From: Fimbriimonadaceae bacterium
GTDB lineage: Bacteria > Armatimonadota > Fimbriimonadia > Fimbriimonadales > Fimbriimonadaceae
Direction: 5' to 3'
DNA: 64,000 nucleotides
NCBI GenBank assembly: GCA_019454125.1
Contig: CP075365.1
Coordinates: forward strand, 310,001-374,000
Made by a program: the position numbers and the translations under genes. Shown piece after piece: positions 41,987-50,942 of the stretch. Numbering within the stretch: the stretch's first letter is position 1; the number at the start of each line of letters is the position of its first letter. The notes under the pieces were generated by a model. The model did not search any database. It was not told where the DNA came from and saw nothing but the letters and a program-made list of their open reading frames with translations.

Positions 41987-43384
41987 TTAGCCTCGGAGGA
42001 GGCCAAGGACGGCTTGCGGAGCCTGGTTCGCCTGAGCGAGGACGGCGAGGCCCGACTGCTGCAATATCTGGAAGCGCGTGTAGTTCGTCATCTCTTGGGC
42101 GATGTCCACGTCGCGGATGGACGACTCGGTCGAGACAAGGCTTTCCTTCGTGATGCTCAGCGAGCGAACGTTCGATTCGATCGTGTTGCTCATGAAGGAA
42201 CCGATGTTGGCGCGCCCCGTGCTGACGGTGGCGATGGCCGCGTCGATGGCGGTGAGCGCCGTGGTCATGTCGCTCCCGGTGATGTCCAGGGTCCCTAGGC
42301 CGAGCGCCGTCGCCGAATAGTTGCTGAGGTTCAGCCGGGCCGTCTGGTCGCCATTGGCGCCGATCTGGAACGAGCTCTCGCCCGCGGTGACCTGGATGAC
42401 ACCGGTCTGGACGCCGCTGGTGGCGTTGCCCGTCTCGGTGAGGACGATCTGGTTGCCCTCGCTATCGCGCAAGGTGAGGCCGGAGCCGCTGCTAAAGGTG
42501 ACGGTCGCGCCGTCGTAGGTGACGCTCGCGACCGCGTTGACGCCCGCGTCACTGGCCGAACCTGCACCGGTCTGGATGAGGCCGGCGGTCACGGTGGTCA
42601 GGTTGATCGTCTGGCCCGCGCCGTATTCCCGGCTGCGGAAGCGGATGGCACCGCCCGTACCCGTGTACTCGGCAATGACGCCCGTCTGCTCCGCAACGGA
42701 GTTGACCTTGTCCACGACGTTGGCGACCGTCTCGCCGGCTTTCACTGTGAAGGCATATCCGTTCACCGAGAAGTTGCCTGCGGCGATCGTGCTCGCAGAT
42801 GTCGCGTAAGTCTGAGAACCCGTGATCGTGGCTTGCTCGCCGACGGTGGTGACGTCCACGCTGACCGGCCCGTTCGCGATCATCGCAGCCCCGCCGAACG
42901 TGCCCGTGAAGTTGACGCTCTTCACCCGCTCGGGGTTGTTGACCGTGCCGAAAGCGCCCGCCGTCCCGTTCAAGATCTTGCGGTTGCCGAAGGCCGTCGT
43001 GGTCGAAATCCTGGTTATGGACGCAAGCATGTTGTTCACCTGCGTTTGGTTCGCCTGCTTCTGGGCCGCGTCGACCGAGCTGTTCGCGTTGGCGACAGCG
43101 AGGGCACGAGCGTCACGCAGCAGCTTGCTGACTTCGTCGAGCGCACCGTCCGCCGTTTTGGCGTAGTTGAGCGCGTCTTGGTTGTTTCGCAGGGCCGCGT
43201 CCATTCCGCTGATCTGTCGTCGGAAGTTCTCCGATGCAATAAGACCCGCAGGGTCGTCCGCCGCCGAATTGATGCGGAGCCCAGTAGAAAGTCGTGTAAT
43301 CGACTTGCTGAGTTCCATGCCGCTCTGGCTCAGGTTCCTGAACGCTCCCATGGCGGGGATGTTCGTGTTTACTCGAAAGGACAT
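41987..43384 (-). CDS. fliC: Flagellin
   Basis: A 465-residue flagellin, the filament subunit. The conserved N-terminus is SFRVNTNIPAMGAFRNLSQS, with LSTGLRINSAADDPAGLIAS and NNQDALNYAKTADGALDEVS; the conserved C-terminus is TESSIRDVDIAQEMTNYTRF, then QILQQSGLAVLAQANQAPQA. The centre (about residues 150-380) is beta-rich and variable. The ATG has a textbook ribosome binding site (cggaggaaacgaa). A hairpin and a possible flagellar promoter lie upstream. FlgM and MotA in the same window support one flagellar system. Confidence 0.97.
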   Translation of the reverse strand: MSFRVNTNIPAMGAFRNLSQSGMELSKSITRLSTGLRINSAADDPAGLIASENFRRQISGMDAALRNNQDALNYAKTADGALDEVSKLLRDARALAVANANSSVDAAQKQANQTQVNNMLASITRISTTTAFGNRKILNGTAGAFGTVNNPERVKSVNFTGTFGGAAMIANGPVSVDVTTVGEQATITGSQTYATSASTIAAGNFSVNGYAFTVKAGETVANVVDKVNSVAEQTGVIAEYTGTGGAIRFRSREYGAGQTINLTTVTAGLIQTGAGSASDAGVNAVASVTYDGATVTFSSGSGLTLRDSEGNQIVLTETGNATSGVQTGVIQVTAGESSFQIGANGDQTARLNLSNYSATALGLGTLDITGSDMTTALTAIDAAIATVSTGRANIGSFMSNTIESNVRSLSITKESLVSTESSIRDVDIAQEMTNYTRFQILQQSGLAVLAQANQAPQAVLGLLRG

Positions 43385-43457
43385 TTCGTTTCCTCCGGTC
43401 AAGCCCAGACGTCGTCGCATTTCGCGCGGCGTTTCGGGCCTTTCAAAATCCCGTGTT

Positions 43458-43475
43458 CCTGGTTGGACTACCAGG
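43458..43475 (-). promoter_or_regulatory. Hairpin in the flagellin 5' untranslated region
   Basis: The bases cctggt and accagg form a 6-bp stem with a six-base loop about 75 bases before the flagellin start codon. It would lie in the leader RNA; flagellin leaders often fold and influence stability or translation, but no function is shown. Confidence 0.45.
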
Positions 43476-43496
43476 AGTAACAAGTAAAAATACTGT

Positions 43497-43520
43497 ATAT
43501 AGGCGCAATTGCTGGTTTTA
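43497..43520 (-). promoter_or_regulatory. Weak sigma-28-like promoter candidate for flagellin
   Basis: On the minus strand, TAAA is followed after 12 bases by GCCTATAT, a 6 of 8 match to GCCGATAA. The usual spacer is about 15, so the fit is incomplete. The AT-rich stretch (atactgtatatagg) lies where a promoter is expected. Confidence 0.3.
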
Positions 43521-43552
43521 TGGCAAACCGGGAATCTTGCTGACCGGAGAAA

Positions 43553-44539
43553 CTACGTGCCTGGAAGGCTCGCCACGATGCGGCCCGGCCACTCCGGGCC
43601 GCCATAAACGAAGCCCGTGTAAGCCTGGATAAGGTCTGCCCCGAGGGCGAGCTTCCGCCGGGCGGACTCCCCATCGGTGACCCCGCCGACCCCGACCACG
43701 ACTTTCTCCGGGCCCAGGATGCGCCGGAGGACTTCGAGGGCGTGATCGGCCCTCGGCTGCAGGAGCCGTCCGGAGAGGCCCCCTTCGAGCTCAGCCATCG
43801 GATAGCCAGGATCATCGGGGCCTGGCCGCCGCAAAGTCGTGTTGGTCGCCACGACCCCAGCGAGATCCAGGTCCTGGACCACCTGGGCGACATCGCTCAG
43901 GGCCTCTGGACCAAGGTCCGGGGCGATCTTCACGAGCAACGGCTTCGCCTGGTCGATGGCCTTGAGTTCGGAAAGGATCGCAGTTAGGGCGGGCCGGTCC
44001 TGAAGGCTCCGCAAGCCGGGCGTGTTCGGCGAGGAGACGTTCACGACCACATAAGTCGCCAGATCTTTCAGCCGGCGGAAAGAATAGGCGTAATCGGAGG
44101 CCGCTTCTTCCAAGGGAGTCACCTTGGACTTGCCGATATTCACCCCGACAGGCAGCGAGGGGGTGGAGCGCTCCAGTCGCCGTGCCACCGCGTCCGCCCC
44201 TTCGTTGTTAAACCCGAGACGGTTCACCAGGCTCTGCCACTCGGGGATGCGGAACATCCTCGGCTTGGGATTGCCGGGCTGGGCGTGGCGCGTGACGGTG
44301 CCGACCTCGACGAAGCCAAACCCAAGGTCGGCCCAGAAATCGACCGCCACCGCGTTCTTATCGAACCCGGCGGCTAAGCCCAACGGATTGCGAAACTGCA
44401 CGCCGAACCTTTCGACAGGACGGTCGGGCACATCAAAGGTGGGCGCGAAGCCGTGGGCGATCGCCCAAAGACCGAGCTCGTGCGCCCGTTCCGCATCCAG
44501 CCGGAAGAGGAGCGGGCGCAGCCATTCATAGAGCGTCAT
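43553..44539 (-). CDS. pyrD: Dihydroorotate dehydrogenase (class 2, quinone-linked)
   Basis: A 328-residue DHODH that oxidises dihydroorotate in pyrimidine synthesis and passes electrons to quinone. The N-terminal helix TLYEWLRPLLFRLDAERAHE is the membrane-binding region of class 2. FMN-binding and active-site motifs are GLAAGFDKNAVAVDFWADLG, FGFVEVGTVTRHAQPGNPKP, VVVNVSSPNTPGLRSLQ (catalytic Ser) and VVGVGGVTDGESARRKLALG. The ATG is preceded by gagg. The next gene on the same strand starts after a ChaN-like gene. Confidence 0.96.
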   Translation of the reverse strand: MTLYEWLRPLLFRLDAERAHELGLWAIAHGFAPTFDVPDRPVERFGVQFRNPLGLAAGFDKNAVAVDFWADLGFGFVEVGTVTRHAQPGNPKPRMFRIPEWQSLVNRLGFNNEGADAVARRLERSTPSLPVGVNIGKSKVTPLEEAASDYAYSFRRLKDLATYVVVNVSSPNTPGLRSLQDRPALTAILSELKAIDQAKPLLVKIAPDLGPEALSDVAQVVQDLDLAGVVATNTTLRRPGPDDPGYPMAELEGGLSGRLLQPRADHALEVLRRILGPEKVVVGVGGVTDGESARRKLALGADLIQAYTGFVYGGPEWPGRIVASLPGT

Positions 44540-44543
44540 GACC

Positions 44544-45413
44544 TCAGCGCGGGGGCGGCGGGGAAGCGAAGACAAAGTCTCCCAAGCCCTTGCTCACCTC
44601 ACGAGGCTCGTCCAGATCGATGCACACAACGTTCAGGCTCTTGCCGGCTTTCCGCTGTGAGATCCTAAAGTTGATGCCCTCGCCATACATCATGTGGCCC
44701 GCGCCCACGACGACCACCATCACCTTGTCCGGACGGGAATCAGCCTCGAGACCGTCGATCGCGGCGTTCGCCATAGCCACGTCCCAGGCGCACTGGGCGG
44801 CGTACATGCGCTCCATGGCGTCTCCCTCCATCGGGTGGCCGCCGATCAGGGCTTCGAAGACGGCGCGGTGGTTCTTGTTCGAAGTGTCCAGGTTCGGGAT
44901 CCACTTCTTCTGCTCCTCCGTCAGGGTCTGCGGCCCTTGGCGAGAGATTTGCCGCACCCAGTCGCGAGGGATGTTCAAGGCGAGCAACGGCAGGTCGTTC
45001 CACCGGGCCACCTGGAAGATCGGGCGATAGAGCCGGAAGGGCATGCCCCATTGCTCTTTCCACTTGATCTGGCTGAGGAAGTCGGCCTCGACCCCGGGCA
45101 TCTCGTTCCAGGGCTTTAAGAGGCTCTGGTTGTCCCGCGTGAACATTTCGAAGCCGACCGTGACAGAACGCCCCGAATCTACGAGCGCTTGAATGATGTC
45201 GGCTTGGGCTTGGTGGTGCGCGGGTGAGTCGTGCGACTCGCCCACAAAGACGAACTGCGCATCCTTCGCGGCTTCGGCGACCGTTCGGGCCGAGGCCCGG
45301 GCTCCGTTCGCCAGGTTTGTGTACCCCATCCCTACCTGCACCCGTTCCGGTCCGTGGAGATCGAGGAGGTAGGGGTCAACGTCGGCCATTGCGGCGACGA
45401 TAAAGCTGATCAC
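44544..45413 (-). CDS. ChaN-family haem-binding-like protein (Tiki/ChaN superfamily)
   Basis: A 289-residue protein of the ChaN/DUF399 group, some of whose members are lipoproteins that bind haem. The key motif FVFVGESHDSPAHHQAQADI carries the conserved Glu and His, and VTVGFEMFTRDNQ and VVVGAGHMMYGEG match the family's later metal residues. The start chosen is GTG (ISFIVAAMADVD), weakly supported by ggag upstream; ATG eight codons later is possible. A clear signal peptide or lipobox is not visible, so its location is uncertain. Confidence 0.86.
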   Translation of the reverse strand: MISFIVAAMADVDPYLLDLHGPERVQVGMGYTNLANGARASARTVAEAAKDAQFVFVGESHDSPAHHQAQADIIQALVDSGRSVTVGFEMFTRDNQSLLKPWNEMPGVEADFLSQIKWKEQWGMPFRLYRPIFQVARWNDLPLLALNIPRDWVRQISRQGPQTLTEEQKKWIPNLDTSNKNHRAVFEALIGGHPMEGDAMERMYAAQCAWDVAMANAAIDGLEADSRPDKVMVVVVGAGHMMYGEGINFRISQRKAGKSLNVVCIDLDEPREVSKGLGDFVFASPPPPR

Positions 45414-45468
45414 AGACCCATTCTCCGGTACTGAGAGCCCGTAAGTCAACAGGTACCCTTCCCACAAA

Positions 45469-46032
45469 GTGCGCATATGGCTTGGTGGAGTCGCGGCAGG
45501 CCTCATCGTCTTCGGTTGCCGTCCTGCCGAGGAGTCGACGATCGTGGTCCAACCCCCGACCCATAGCGGCTACCGCGCAGAACCTTTAGACACCGACGCG
45601 GAACTGGCCGAACAATTGCGGTCGGGGGCCGTTCAGGCTTCGGCCGCCAGCGAGACGATCGAAGAGGCGCTCAAGTTTGCGAAACTCGTGGCGGCGGAGT
45701 CTCCGGACGAGACGCGCGAAGCCGCGGAGAACATCTCTGACTACGTCGACAGCGCCGGCGCGACGGTGGTCGACGCGGGTGCGAACCCACCGGTGCTAGG
45801 CGACGTGAAGGCCAACTTTGTGAAAGCCGACGACGAGCGCAAGAAGAGGATCGAGAACCTGAACGACGCCTTCCGCGACTTGCAGGAAGCCCTGGGCGCC
45901 GCCAAAAGCCTGAGCGAGCAGGACGATCGCTTCGCCCAACTCGCCGACCTGATCCAAGTCGCCATGGACGACACGGGCGACGCGGTGAAGGCCTACGGCG
46001 GACAGATCGAGGACGCCGACGCCGGCGAATGA
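45469..46032 (+). CDS. Putative lipoprotein, helical
   Basis: A 187-residue protein with a lipobox start: RIWLGGVAAGLIVFGC, where Cys17 would be lipid-modified. The mature part is acidic and helical (ELAEQLRSGAVQASAASETI, ENLNDAFRDLQEALGAAKSL). No enzymatic motif was found. Starts at GTG. It lies upstream of a HIT-family gene, which may be cotranscribed. Function unknown. Confidence 0.78.
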   Translation: MRIWLGGVAAGLIVFGCRPAEESTIVVQPPTHSGYRAEPLDTDAELAEQLRSGAVQASAASETIEEALKFAKLVAAESPDETREAAENISDYVDSAGATVVDAGANPPVLGDVKANFVKADDERKKRIENLNDAFRDLQEALGAAKSLSEQDDRFAQLADLIQVAMDDTGDAVKAYGGQIEDADAGE

Positions 46033-46053
46033 AGGGGCGGTAGGCTTAACCCC

Positions 46054-46548
46054 ATGAGCGAACGGCTTTGGGCGCCTTGGCGGTTCAACTACGTCCAAAA
46101 AGCGGACGCCCAGAACGCGACGGGCAACATCTTCGTCGACCTCCCCGCCATGGACGACGACCGCCAGAACCTCATCCTCTATCGGGGTGAGACCGCGTTC
46201 GTCCTCATGAACGCCTATCCTTACACGAGCGGCCACCTGCTCGTCGCGCCGTTCCGCAAGGTCGCCGACATTGTCGGGCTTTCGCCCGAAGAGCTCAGCG
46301 AGATCAACCAATTGGTGGTCAAGTGCGTCCAGTGGACGCGCGCAGCTTACTCACCAGACGGTTACAATATCGGCGTGAACATGGGCCGTGCCGCAGGCGC
46401 GGGGATCCCGGGCCATATCCATTGGCACGTGGTGCCTCGCTGGTCTGGGGACACGAACTTTATGGGCACGGTCGGCGACGTCCGAGTGATCCCTCAAGAC
46501 CTCACCCAGGCTTACGACCTCCTGCTGGGAATCGTCAAAGGCAGTTAG
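46054..46548 (+). CDS. HIT-family hydrolase (AP4A hydrolase/phosphorylase-like)
   Basis: A 164-residue histidine-triad protein. Its C-terminal triad is GIPGHIHWHVVPRWSGDTNF, and the start ERLWAPWRFNYV is the typical N-terminus of a bacterial Ap4A phosphorylase-like subgroup. It hydrolyses or phosphorolyses dinucleoside polyphosphates. It is larger than HinT and includes an extra N-terminal segment (LYRGETAFVLMNAYPYTSGH). Its end overlaps the uracil-DNA glycosylase gene by four bases. Confidence 0.94.
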   Translation: MSERLWAPWRFNYVQKADAQNATGNIFVDLPAMDDDRQNLILYRGETAFVLMNAYPYTSGHLLVAPFRKVADIVGLSPEELSEINQLVVKCVQWTRAAYSPDGYNIGVNMGRAAGAGIPGHIHWHVVPRWSGDTNFMGTVGDVRVIPQDLTQAYDLLLGIVKGS

Positions 46549-47201
46549 AACTCCAACCCCAATTGACGGGCTTCCTCGACCGGAGGCGTCCTTTCGCGAA
46601 GGCGCACCGCCGTCTCCCAGGCTTTGGCTATATCTTCCACCAAAAGGCGGTACCCGCCATCTGACGAAGCCCCTTGGTTCCGCAAGATGTAGGCGGGGTG
46701 CAAGGTCGCGATGGCGCACCGGGCGAACTCGCTGGGAAAGTAGCGCCCCCTCTCGGCCGTGATCTTGAACGCCTTCTTGATGAGGTTCTTCGCCGAAGGG
46801 GCGCCGATGCAGAGGACGACCTCCGGCGCGATCGCGGCAAGCTGCGGCAGCAACCAGGAGCGGCAGGCGGCGGTCTCCTCTTCGGCCGGGGGTCGGTTCA
46901 CGGGCCGCCCCGTAGACCAGTCGCACGCCCGGCACTTCACCGTGTTGCAGATGTAGACCTTGGTGCGGTCCAAGCCGTTCTCCGCCAAGGCCTGGTCCAG
47001 GAGCTTGCCCGCCCTGCCGACGAAGGGGCGGCCCGTCCGGTCCTCCTCGTCGCCCGGCCCTTCGCCCACGAGCACCAGAGGGCTAGACGGGTTTCCCTCG
47101 CCGAAGACCACGTTCCGACGCCGCTCCGCCAAGGGGCACAGCCGGCACGAATGAGCCCGCAGGGCAAGCTCTTGGAGGCCAGAGCCGGTCAATGTCGCCA
47201 C
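46545..47201 (-). CDS. Family 4 uracil-DNA glycosylase (4Fe-4S)
   Basis: A 218-residue UDG of the family-4 type, which excises uracil from DNA in base-excision repair. An iron-sulfur cluster is suggested by CRLCPLAERRR and the downstream CNTVKCRAC. The catalytic region is LVGEGPGDEEDRTGRPFVGR, and the end motif LHPAYILRNQ is conserved. The thermophile-like family is also found in mesophiles. Starts at ATG; it is divergent from the FAD oxidoreductase gene. Confidence 0.95.
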   Translation of the reverse strand: MATLTGSGLQELALRAHSCRLCPLAERRRNVVFGEGNPSSPLVLVGEGPGDEEDRTGRPFVGRAGKLLDQALAENGLDRTKVYICNTVKCRACDWSTGRPVNRPPAEEETAACRSWLLPQLAAIAPEVVLCIGAPSAKNLIKKAFKITAERGRYFPSEFARCAIATLHPAYILRNQGASSDGGYRLLVEDIAKAWETAVRLRERTPPVEEARQLGLEF

Positions 47202-47309
47202 ACCATTTCGGACGATTCGGGCGGCCCCTGGGTGCCGCTATGGCCCGGCAGGTTTTCAACATTGGAACGCAGGTAACGGAATTTCGGCAAGGGCCGAACC
47301 GCCCGGGCC

Positions 47310-47323
47310 TGCCAATATTGGCA
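47310..47323. promoter_or_regulatory. 14-bp perfect palindrome before the FAD-oxidase gene
   Basis: The sequence tgccaatattggca is a perfect palindrome ending two bases before the GTG start. A second 6-bp hairpin (ttcggc/gccgaa) lies about 20 bases upstream. It may be an operator or overlap the ribosome binding region. Confidence 0.45.
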
Positions 47324-47325
47324 AT

Positions 47326-48444
47326 GTGCGTGTCGCCGTTGTTGGTGCTGGGATCATGGGGCTCTGCACCGCCCGCGCCCTGGCCGATCGTGGCCACCAG
47401 GTCGTCGTCTTTGAGAAGGCTGAGCCTGGAAACCGGCTGGGCAGCACTTCGGGCCGCTCGCGGATCGTGCGACAGGCGTACCCCGACCGCTTCTATTCCG
47501 AGATCCTCTTGGAAGGGCACGCCCTTTGGCAAGAATTGGAACAGGCAGCGGGCAAAAGGCTGGTCCATGCCGTCGGCCTACTCTATATCGGCCCTCGGGA
47601 CGAAGCTGAGATCCAGATGGAGGTGCAGACCCTCTCCAGCCTGAACCAGGTGCACAAGCTGGTCGGCCCGGAAGAGGTCCGCTCGGTCAGTCCCACCATC
47701 CGCCTGCAGCACCACGAGATCGCGATCCATACGCTCGAGGCGGGCTGGGCCGACGTGCCGGCCGTGCTCGACGCGGTCGCGCTCCTGGCCATGCAGGCCG
47801 GCGCCGAGTTCGCGACAAAGGAGGTAAGCCCCGACGAGCAGTTCGAAGATTTTGACCGGGCCGTCGTCACGGTCGGCCCCTGGGTGACGCGCTGGGGCAA
47901 GTTGAGACAGGGATCGAACGGGAAAAGCTCCGTCTATGGCGAATCCAGCAACCGGAAGCAGACCGGACTGGCAGTGACTCTGCAGACCTACGCCTATGTC
48001 CGAGGCCACCACCAGGGCCCGGTGTGGATCGAGGGCTTTGGCGACCATCTCTATGGTTTTCCGAACGAGCCGGGCAAGGACTGCTTTAAGATCGGGCTCC
48101 ATTCTCCGGGACCGGTGACGGACCCGGACGACCCCCACCGCATCCCGGACCGGCGCGTGCAGTCCGAGATCAAGGAAGCGGCGCGAAGGCGCTTCGACCT
48201 GAAGAGCCCGGAAATCATCGAGGCCCACACGTGTCCCTACACCACGGCCCCGAACGACGACTTCAAGATTGGGTGGCGTGACGACAAAACGCTGCTGGCT
48301 TCGCCCTGCAGCGGGCACGGCTTCAAATTCGGCCCTTGGATGGGCCAGTTCCTGGCCGACCTCGCGGAAGGCAAGCAGAAGATCGACGCCTATCCGCGCT
48401 GGCACTGGAAGTCCTCAGACGACGCGGCCAAGGCCATCGCGTAG
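47326..48444 (+). CDS. FAD-dependent oxidase of the DadA/sarcosine oxidase group
   Basis: A 372-residue flavoenzyme. The FAD-binding start is VAVVGAGIMGLCTARALADR, then HQVVVFEKAEPGNRLGSTSG; SPCSGHGFKFGPWMGQFLAD is the C-terminal motif where FAD is often covalently bound in monomeric sarcosine oxidase, although a Cys at that place (C327 region) is present. It oxidises N-methyl or related amines to produce H2O2 and an aldehyde. Start GTG lies directly after a palindrome. A photolyase gene follows after nine bases. Confidence 0.9.
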   Translation: MRVAVVGAGIMGLCTARALADRGHQVVVFEKAEPGNRLGSTSGRSRIVRQAYPDRFYSEILLEGHALWQELEQAAGKRLVHAVGLLYIGPRDEAEIQMEVQTLSSLNQVHKLVGPEEVRSVSPTIRLQHHEIAIHTLEAGWADVPAVLDAVALLAMQAGAEFATKEVSPDEQFEDFDRAVVTVGPWVTRWGKLRQGSNGKSSVYGESSNRKQTGLAVTLQTYAYVRGHHQGPVWIEGFGDHLYGFPNEPGKDCFKIGLHSPGPVTDPDDPHRIPDRRVQSEIKEAARRRFDLKSPEIIEAHTCPYTTAPNDDFKIGWRDDKTLLASPCSGHGFKFGPWMGQFLADLAEGKQKIDAYPRWHWKSSDDAAKAIA

Positions 48445-48453
48445 TAACGCCAC

Positions 48454-49872
48454 GTGCCACGCTATAAGTCGATCGTTTGCTGGCTTCGCCGTGACCTGCG
48501 ACTGGAGGACAACACGGCCCTGGCCGAGGCGACCCGGTCGGCTGAACACGTCGCGGTCGCGTTCGTTTACGACCGTGAGATCCTTGACCCGCTTCTGGAC
48601 AGGGACGACAGGCGCGTCACCTTTATCCATGAGTCGGTCGGCGAACTTGAGAGAAAGCTTGCGGCAAAGGGGTCAGGGATCGTTACGCTCTATGGCACCC
48701 CCGGTGAAGAAATCCCTCGTTTAGCCGAGCAAGTCGGCGCTGAGGCGGTCTTTGCTAGCCATGATGACGACCCTTATGCCCTAACCCGGGACCACCTCGT
48801 AAAGGCCAGCCTTAAGTCTGCAGGCCGCGAGTTTTATACATTTAAAGATATTGTCGTCTTCGAACGCACGGAAGTCTTGAACCAATCAGGCGAACCCTTC
48901 AAAGTCTTTACCCCTTATAGCAAGGCGTGGAAGGCGGCTCTCCAACCGCCTATGATCCAGCCGGCTGAAGCAGACACCTCGCGACTTGCGCCGCGTAAGC
49001 TCTTGCCTTCTTTCGGAAACTTGAGTCTCGACCAGATCGGGTTTCAGAAAGGGGATTTGTGGCTGGAGCCGGGCGAGGACGCAGCGCTACGCCGCCTAGA
49101 GGATTTCTTCGCGGGCGCCTGCGACGACTATGCTGAAATGAGGGACTTCCCGGGCATCCAGGGCACCAGCGGCCTGAGCGTCCACCTCCGCCACGGCACG
49201 GTCTCGATCCGGCAGTGCTTCCGAAGAGCTTACGAGGAAGAGGGGCGGGGTGCGGCTAAATGGATCGACGAGCTGATTTGGCGTGAGTTCTATCACATGA
49301 TCCTTGCTAACTTTCCCAATGTCGTCCAGGAGAGCTTCCGTCCAGAATATAGAAACCTTGAATGGCCAGGGTCCGATGAAGACTACAGGGCCTGGGAAGA
49401 GGGGCGAACGGGCTACCCAATCGTCGACGCGGCGATGCGCTGCCTTAACGCGACGGGATGGATGCACAACCGGCTCCGGATGGTGACGGCCATGTTCCTC
49501 ACAAAAGACCTCCTGGTGGACTATCGAAAGGGCGAAGCTTATTTTGCCCGGAAACTCCTCGACTTTGAGCTTTCCAGCAACAATGGAGGATGGCAATGGA
49601 GCGCAAGCACGGGGGTGGACGCCCAACCCTATTTCCGCATCTTCAACCCGGTCCTGCAAAGCAAGAAGTTCGACCCCGAAGGGAAATTCATAAAAACCTG
49701 GTGCCCCGAGTTGAAGAACTTTAGCCCGGAGCATGTGCACTGGCCGTCCGGGGCCCCGCTGATGGAACAGCAGCTGGCGGGGTGCGAGGTCGGCAAGGAC
49801 TACCCCTTGCCGATCGTCGACCACGGCACCATGCGGGAGAGGGCCGTGAAGCTCCTTACGCTTCCTTCTTGA
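48454..49872 (+). CDS. phrB: Deoxyribodipyrimidine photolyase
   Basis: A 472-residue class I photolyase, using blue light and FAD to split cyclobutane dimers. It begins SIVCWLRRDLRLEDNTALAE (antenna domain), and the FAD domain includes KWIDELIWREFYHMILANFP, then NATGWMHNRLRMVTAMFLTK and GGWQWSASTGVDAQPYFRIF. These are the expected motifs. Base composition is visibly lower in GC than the neighbours. Start is GTG. Confidence 0.97.
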   Translation: MPRYKSIVCWLRRDLRLEDNTALAEATRSAEHVAVAFVYDREILDPLLDRDDRRVTFIHESVGELERKLAAKGSGIVTLYGTPGEEIPRLAEQVGAEAVFASHDDDPYALTRDHLVKASLKSAGREFYTFKDIVVFERTEVLNQSGEPFKVFTPYSKAWKAALQPPMIQPAEADTSRLAPRKLLPSFGNLSLDQIGFQKGDLWLEPGEDAALRRLEDFFAGACDDYAEMRDFPGIQGTSGLSVHLRHGTVSIRQCFRRAYEEEGRGAAKWIDELIWREFYHMILANFPNVVQESFRPEYRNLEWPGSDEDYRAWEEGRTGYPIVDAAMRCLNATGWMHNRLRMVTAMFLTKDLLVDYRKGEAYFARKLLDFELSSNNGGWQWSASTGVDAQPYFRIFNPVLQSKKFDPEGKFIKTWCPELKNFSPEHVHWPSGAPLMEQQLAGCEVGKDYPLPIVDHGTMRERAVKLLTLPS

Positions 49873-50143
49873 TAGAATTCAGCGCGTGCCTGCTAATCGG
49901 GCACTTGGTGCAAGCCTCATGGATCTGGAGCAGCGTCTCTTGATGGTCGCGCGAGGGGAAGCCTTCGCGCTCATCGCCAAGCTGGGAGAGGGCCGCGAGG
50001 GTCTGCGACATGGTGAAGTTGAGCCGACAGGCGAGTTCTTCCGGTTTCGCGTCGTGCAGAGCGTCCAGAATGATGAGCAGCGCCTGCTCGTGGATCGTCC
50101 GCGCGACGTGGACGATATCGGGCGTGGCAAGTCTGTTTGGCAT
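49856..50143 (-). CDS. Hypothetical small helical protein
   Basis: A 95-residue protein, mainly helical (TPDIVHVARTIHEQALLIIL then DALHDAKPEELACRLNFTMS), with the end ACTKCPISRHALNSIKKEA carrying a C-x2-C pair. The helices resemble a short winged-helix-like region, but no family was recognised. It converges with the photolyase, overlapping 17 bases. ATG start, aggttct upstream. Confidence 0.6.
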   Translation of the reverse strand: MPNRLATPDIVHVARTIHEQALLIILDALHDAKPEELACRLNFTMSQTLAALSQLGDEREGFPSRDHQETLLQIHEACTKCPISRHALNSIKKEA

Positions 50144-50207
50144 AGAACCTAGGAGCCCTTTGAAGTGGAGGCATTCAAGATTGTTGGATAGCGAGAACGT
50201 TCCATCT

Positions 50208-50942
50208 ATGACGAAAAACAGGCAGTCAACTCGGATCCAGCTCCCAAGAGAGAACCGGGGCTGGTACGGCTTCGCGGCCTGGCTTGTCCGCAGCCTCCTG
50301 GCGACCCTCGGCGGCGGGATCGAGCGGATCGGGTTGGAAAACGTCCCCCTGGAGGGCCCCACCTTGATCGCCCCCGTCCACATGAGCTTCCTCGATCCGC
50401 CCGTCATCGGCTCGCTCTGCCCGCGACGGCTCAGGTTCATGGCGAAGGAAGAGCTGTTCCGACCGGCACTTCTCAACGTCCTGATCCGCAGTTTGGGCGC
50501 CTTTCCCGTGCGGCGGGGCCACAACGATTCCACGGCCGTGAAGAACGCCCTCGCCATGCTGGCGGACAAGCAAGCCGTGCTCGTCTTCCCCGAGGGAGCC
50601 CGCAATGACGGAGAGACCATGCTTCCGATTCAGATCGGCCTCGCGATGATGGCCAAGCGCAGCGGGGCCAAGGTCGTCCCGGTCGGCCTGCAGGGCACCC
50701 AGAAGATGCTGCCCAAAGGGGCGAAAGGGCCAAGGCGCACCCGCGTGACCATCGCCTTCGGCAAGCCCTTCACCTATGCCGAGGTCACCGAGGGGCTCCC
50801 CGACCGCGAGGCTCGTGCCCGCTTCGTCGAGGTTCTCGGAGCGCGGATCGCGGAGGCTTGCGCCCTAGCGGGCAACCCGATCAAAAGCGCGTCGTCAGAC
50901 CCGCCGAGAACAGAGTCCCACCCCGTTCAAACACAGCCTTAA
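50208..50942 (+). CDS. plsC: 1-acyl-sn-glycerol-3-phosphate acyltransferase-like protein
   Basis: A 244-residue PlsC-type acyltransferase at the inner membrane. The HX4D motif is HMSFLDPP, and the later EGA motif is VFPEGARNDGETMLPIQIGL; RRLRFMAKEELF and VPVGLQGTQKMLPK are also typical. It transfers an acyl chain to lysophosphatidate to make phosphatidate. Starts at ATG. Its 3' end overlaps the minus-strand outer-membrane protein gene by 62 bases. Confidence 0.93.
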   Translation: MTKNRQSTRIQLPRENRGWYGFAAWLVRSLLATLGGGIERIGLENVPLEGPTLIAPVHMSFLDPPVIGSLCPRRLRFMAKEELFRPALLNVLIRSLGAFPVRRGHNDSTAVKNALAMLADKQAVLVFPEGARNDGETMLPIQIGLAMMAKRSGAKVVPVGLQGTQKMLPKGAKGPRRTRVTIAFGKPFTYAEVTEGLPDREARARFVEVLGARIAEACALAGNPIKSASSDPPRTESHPVQTQP

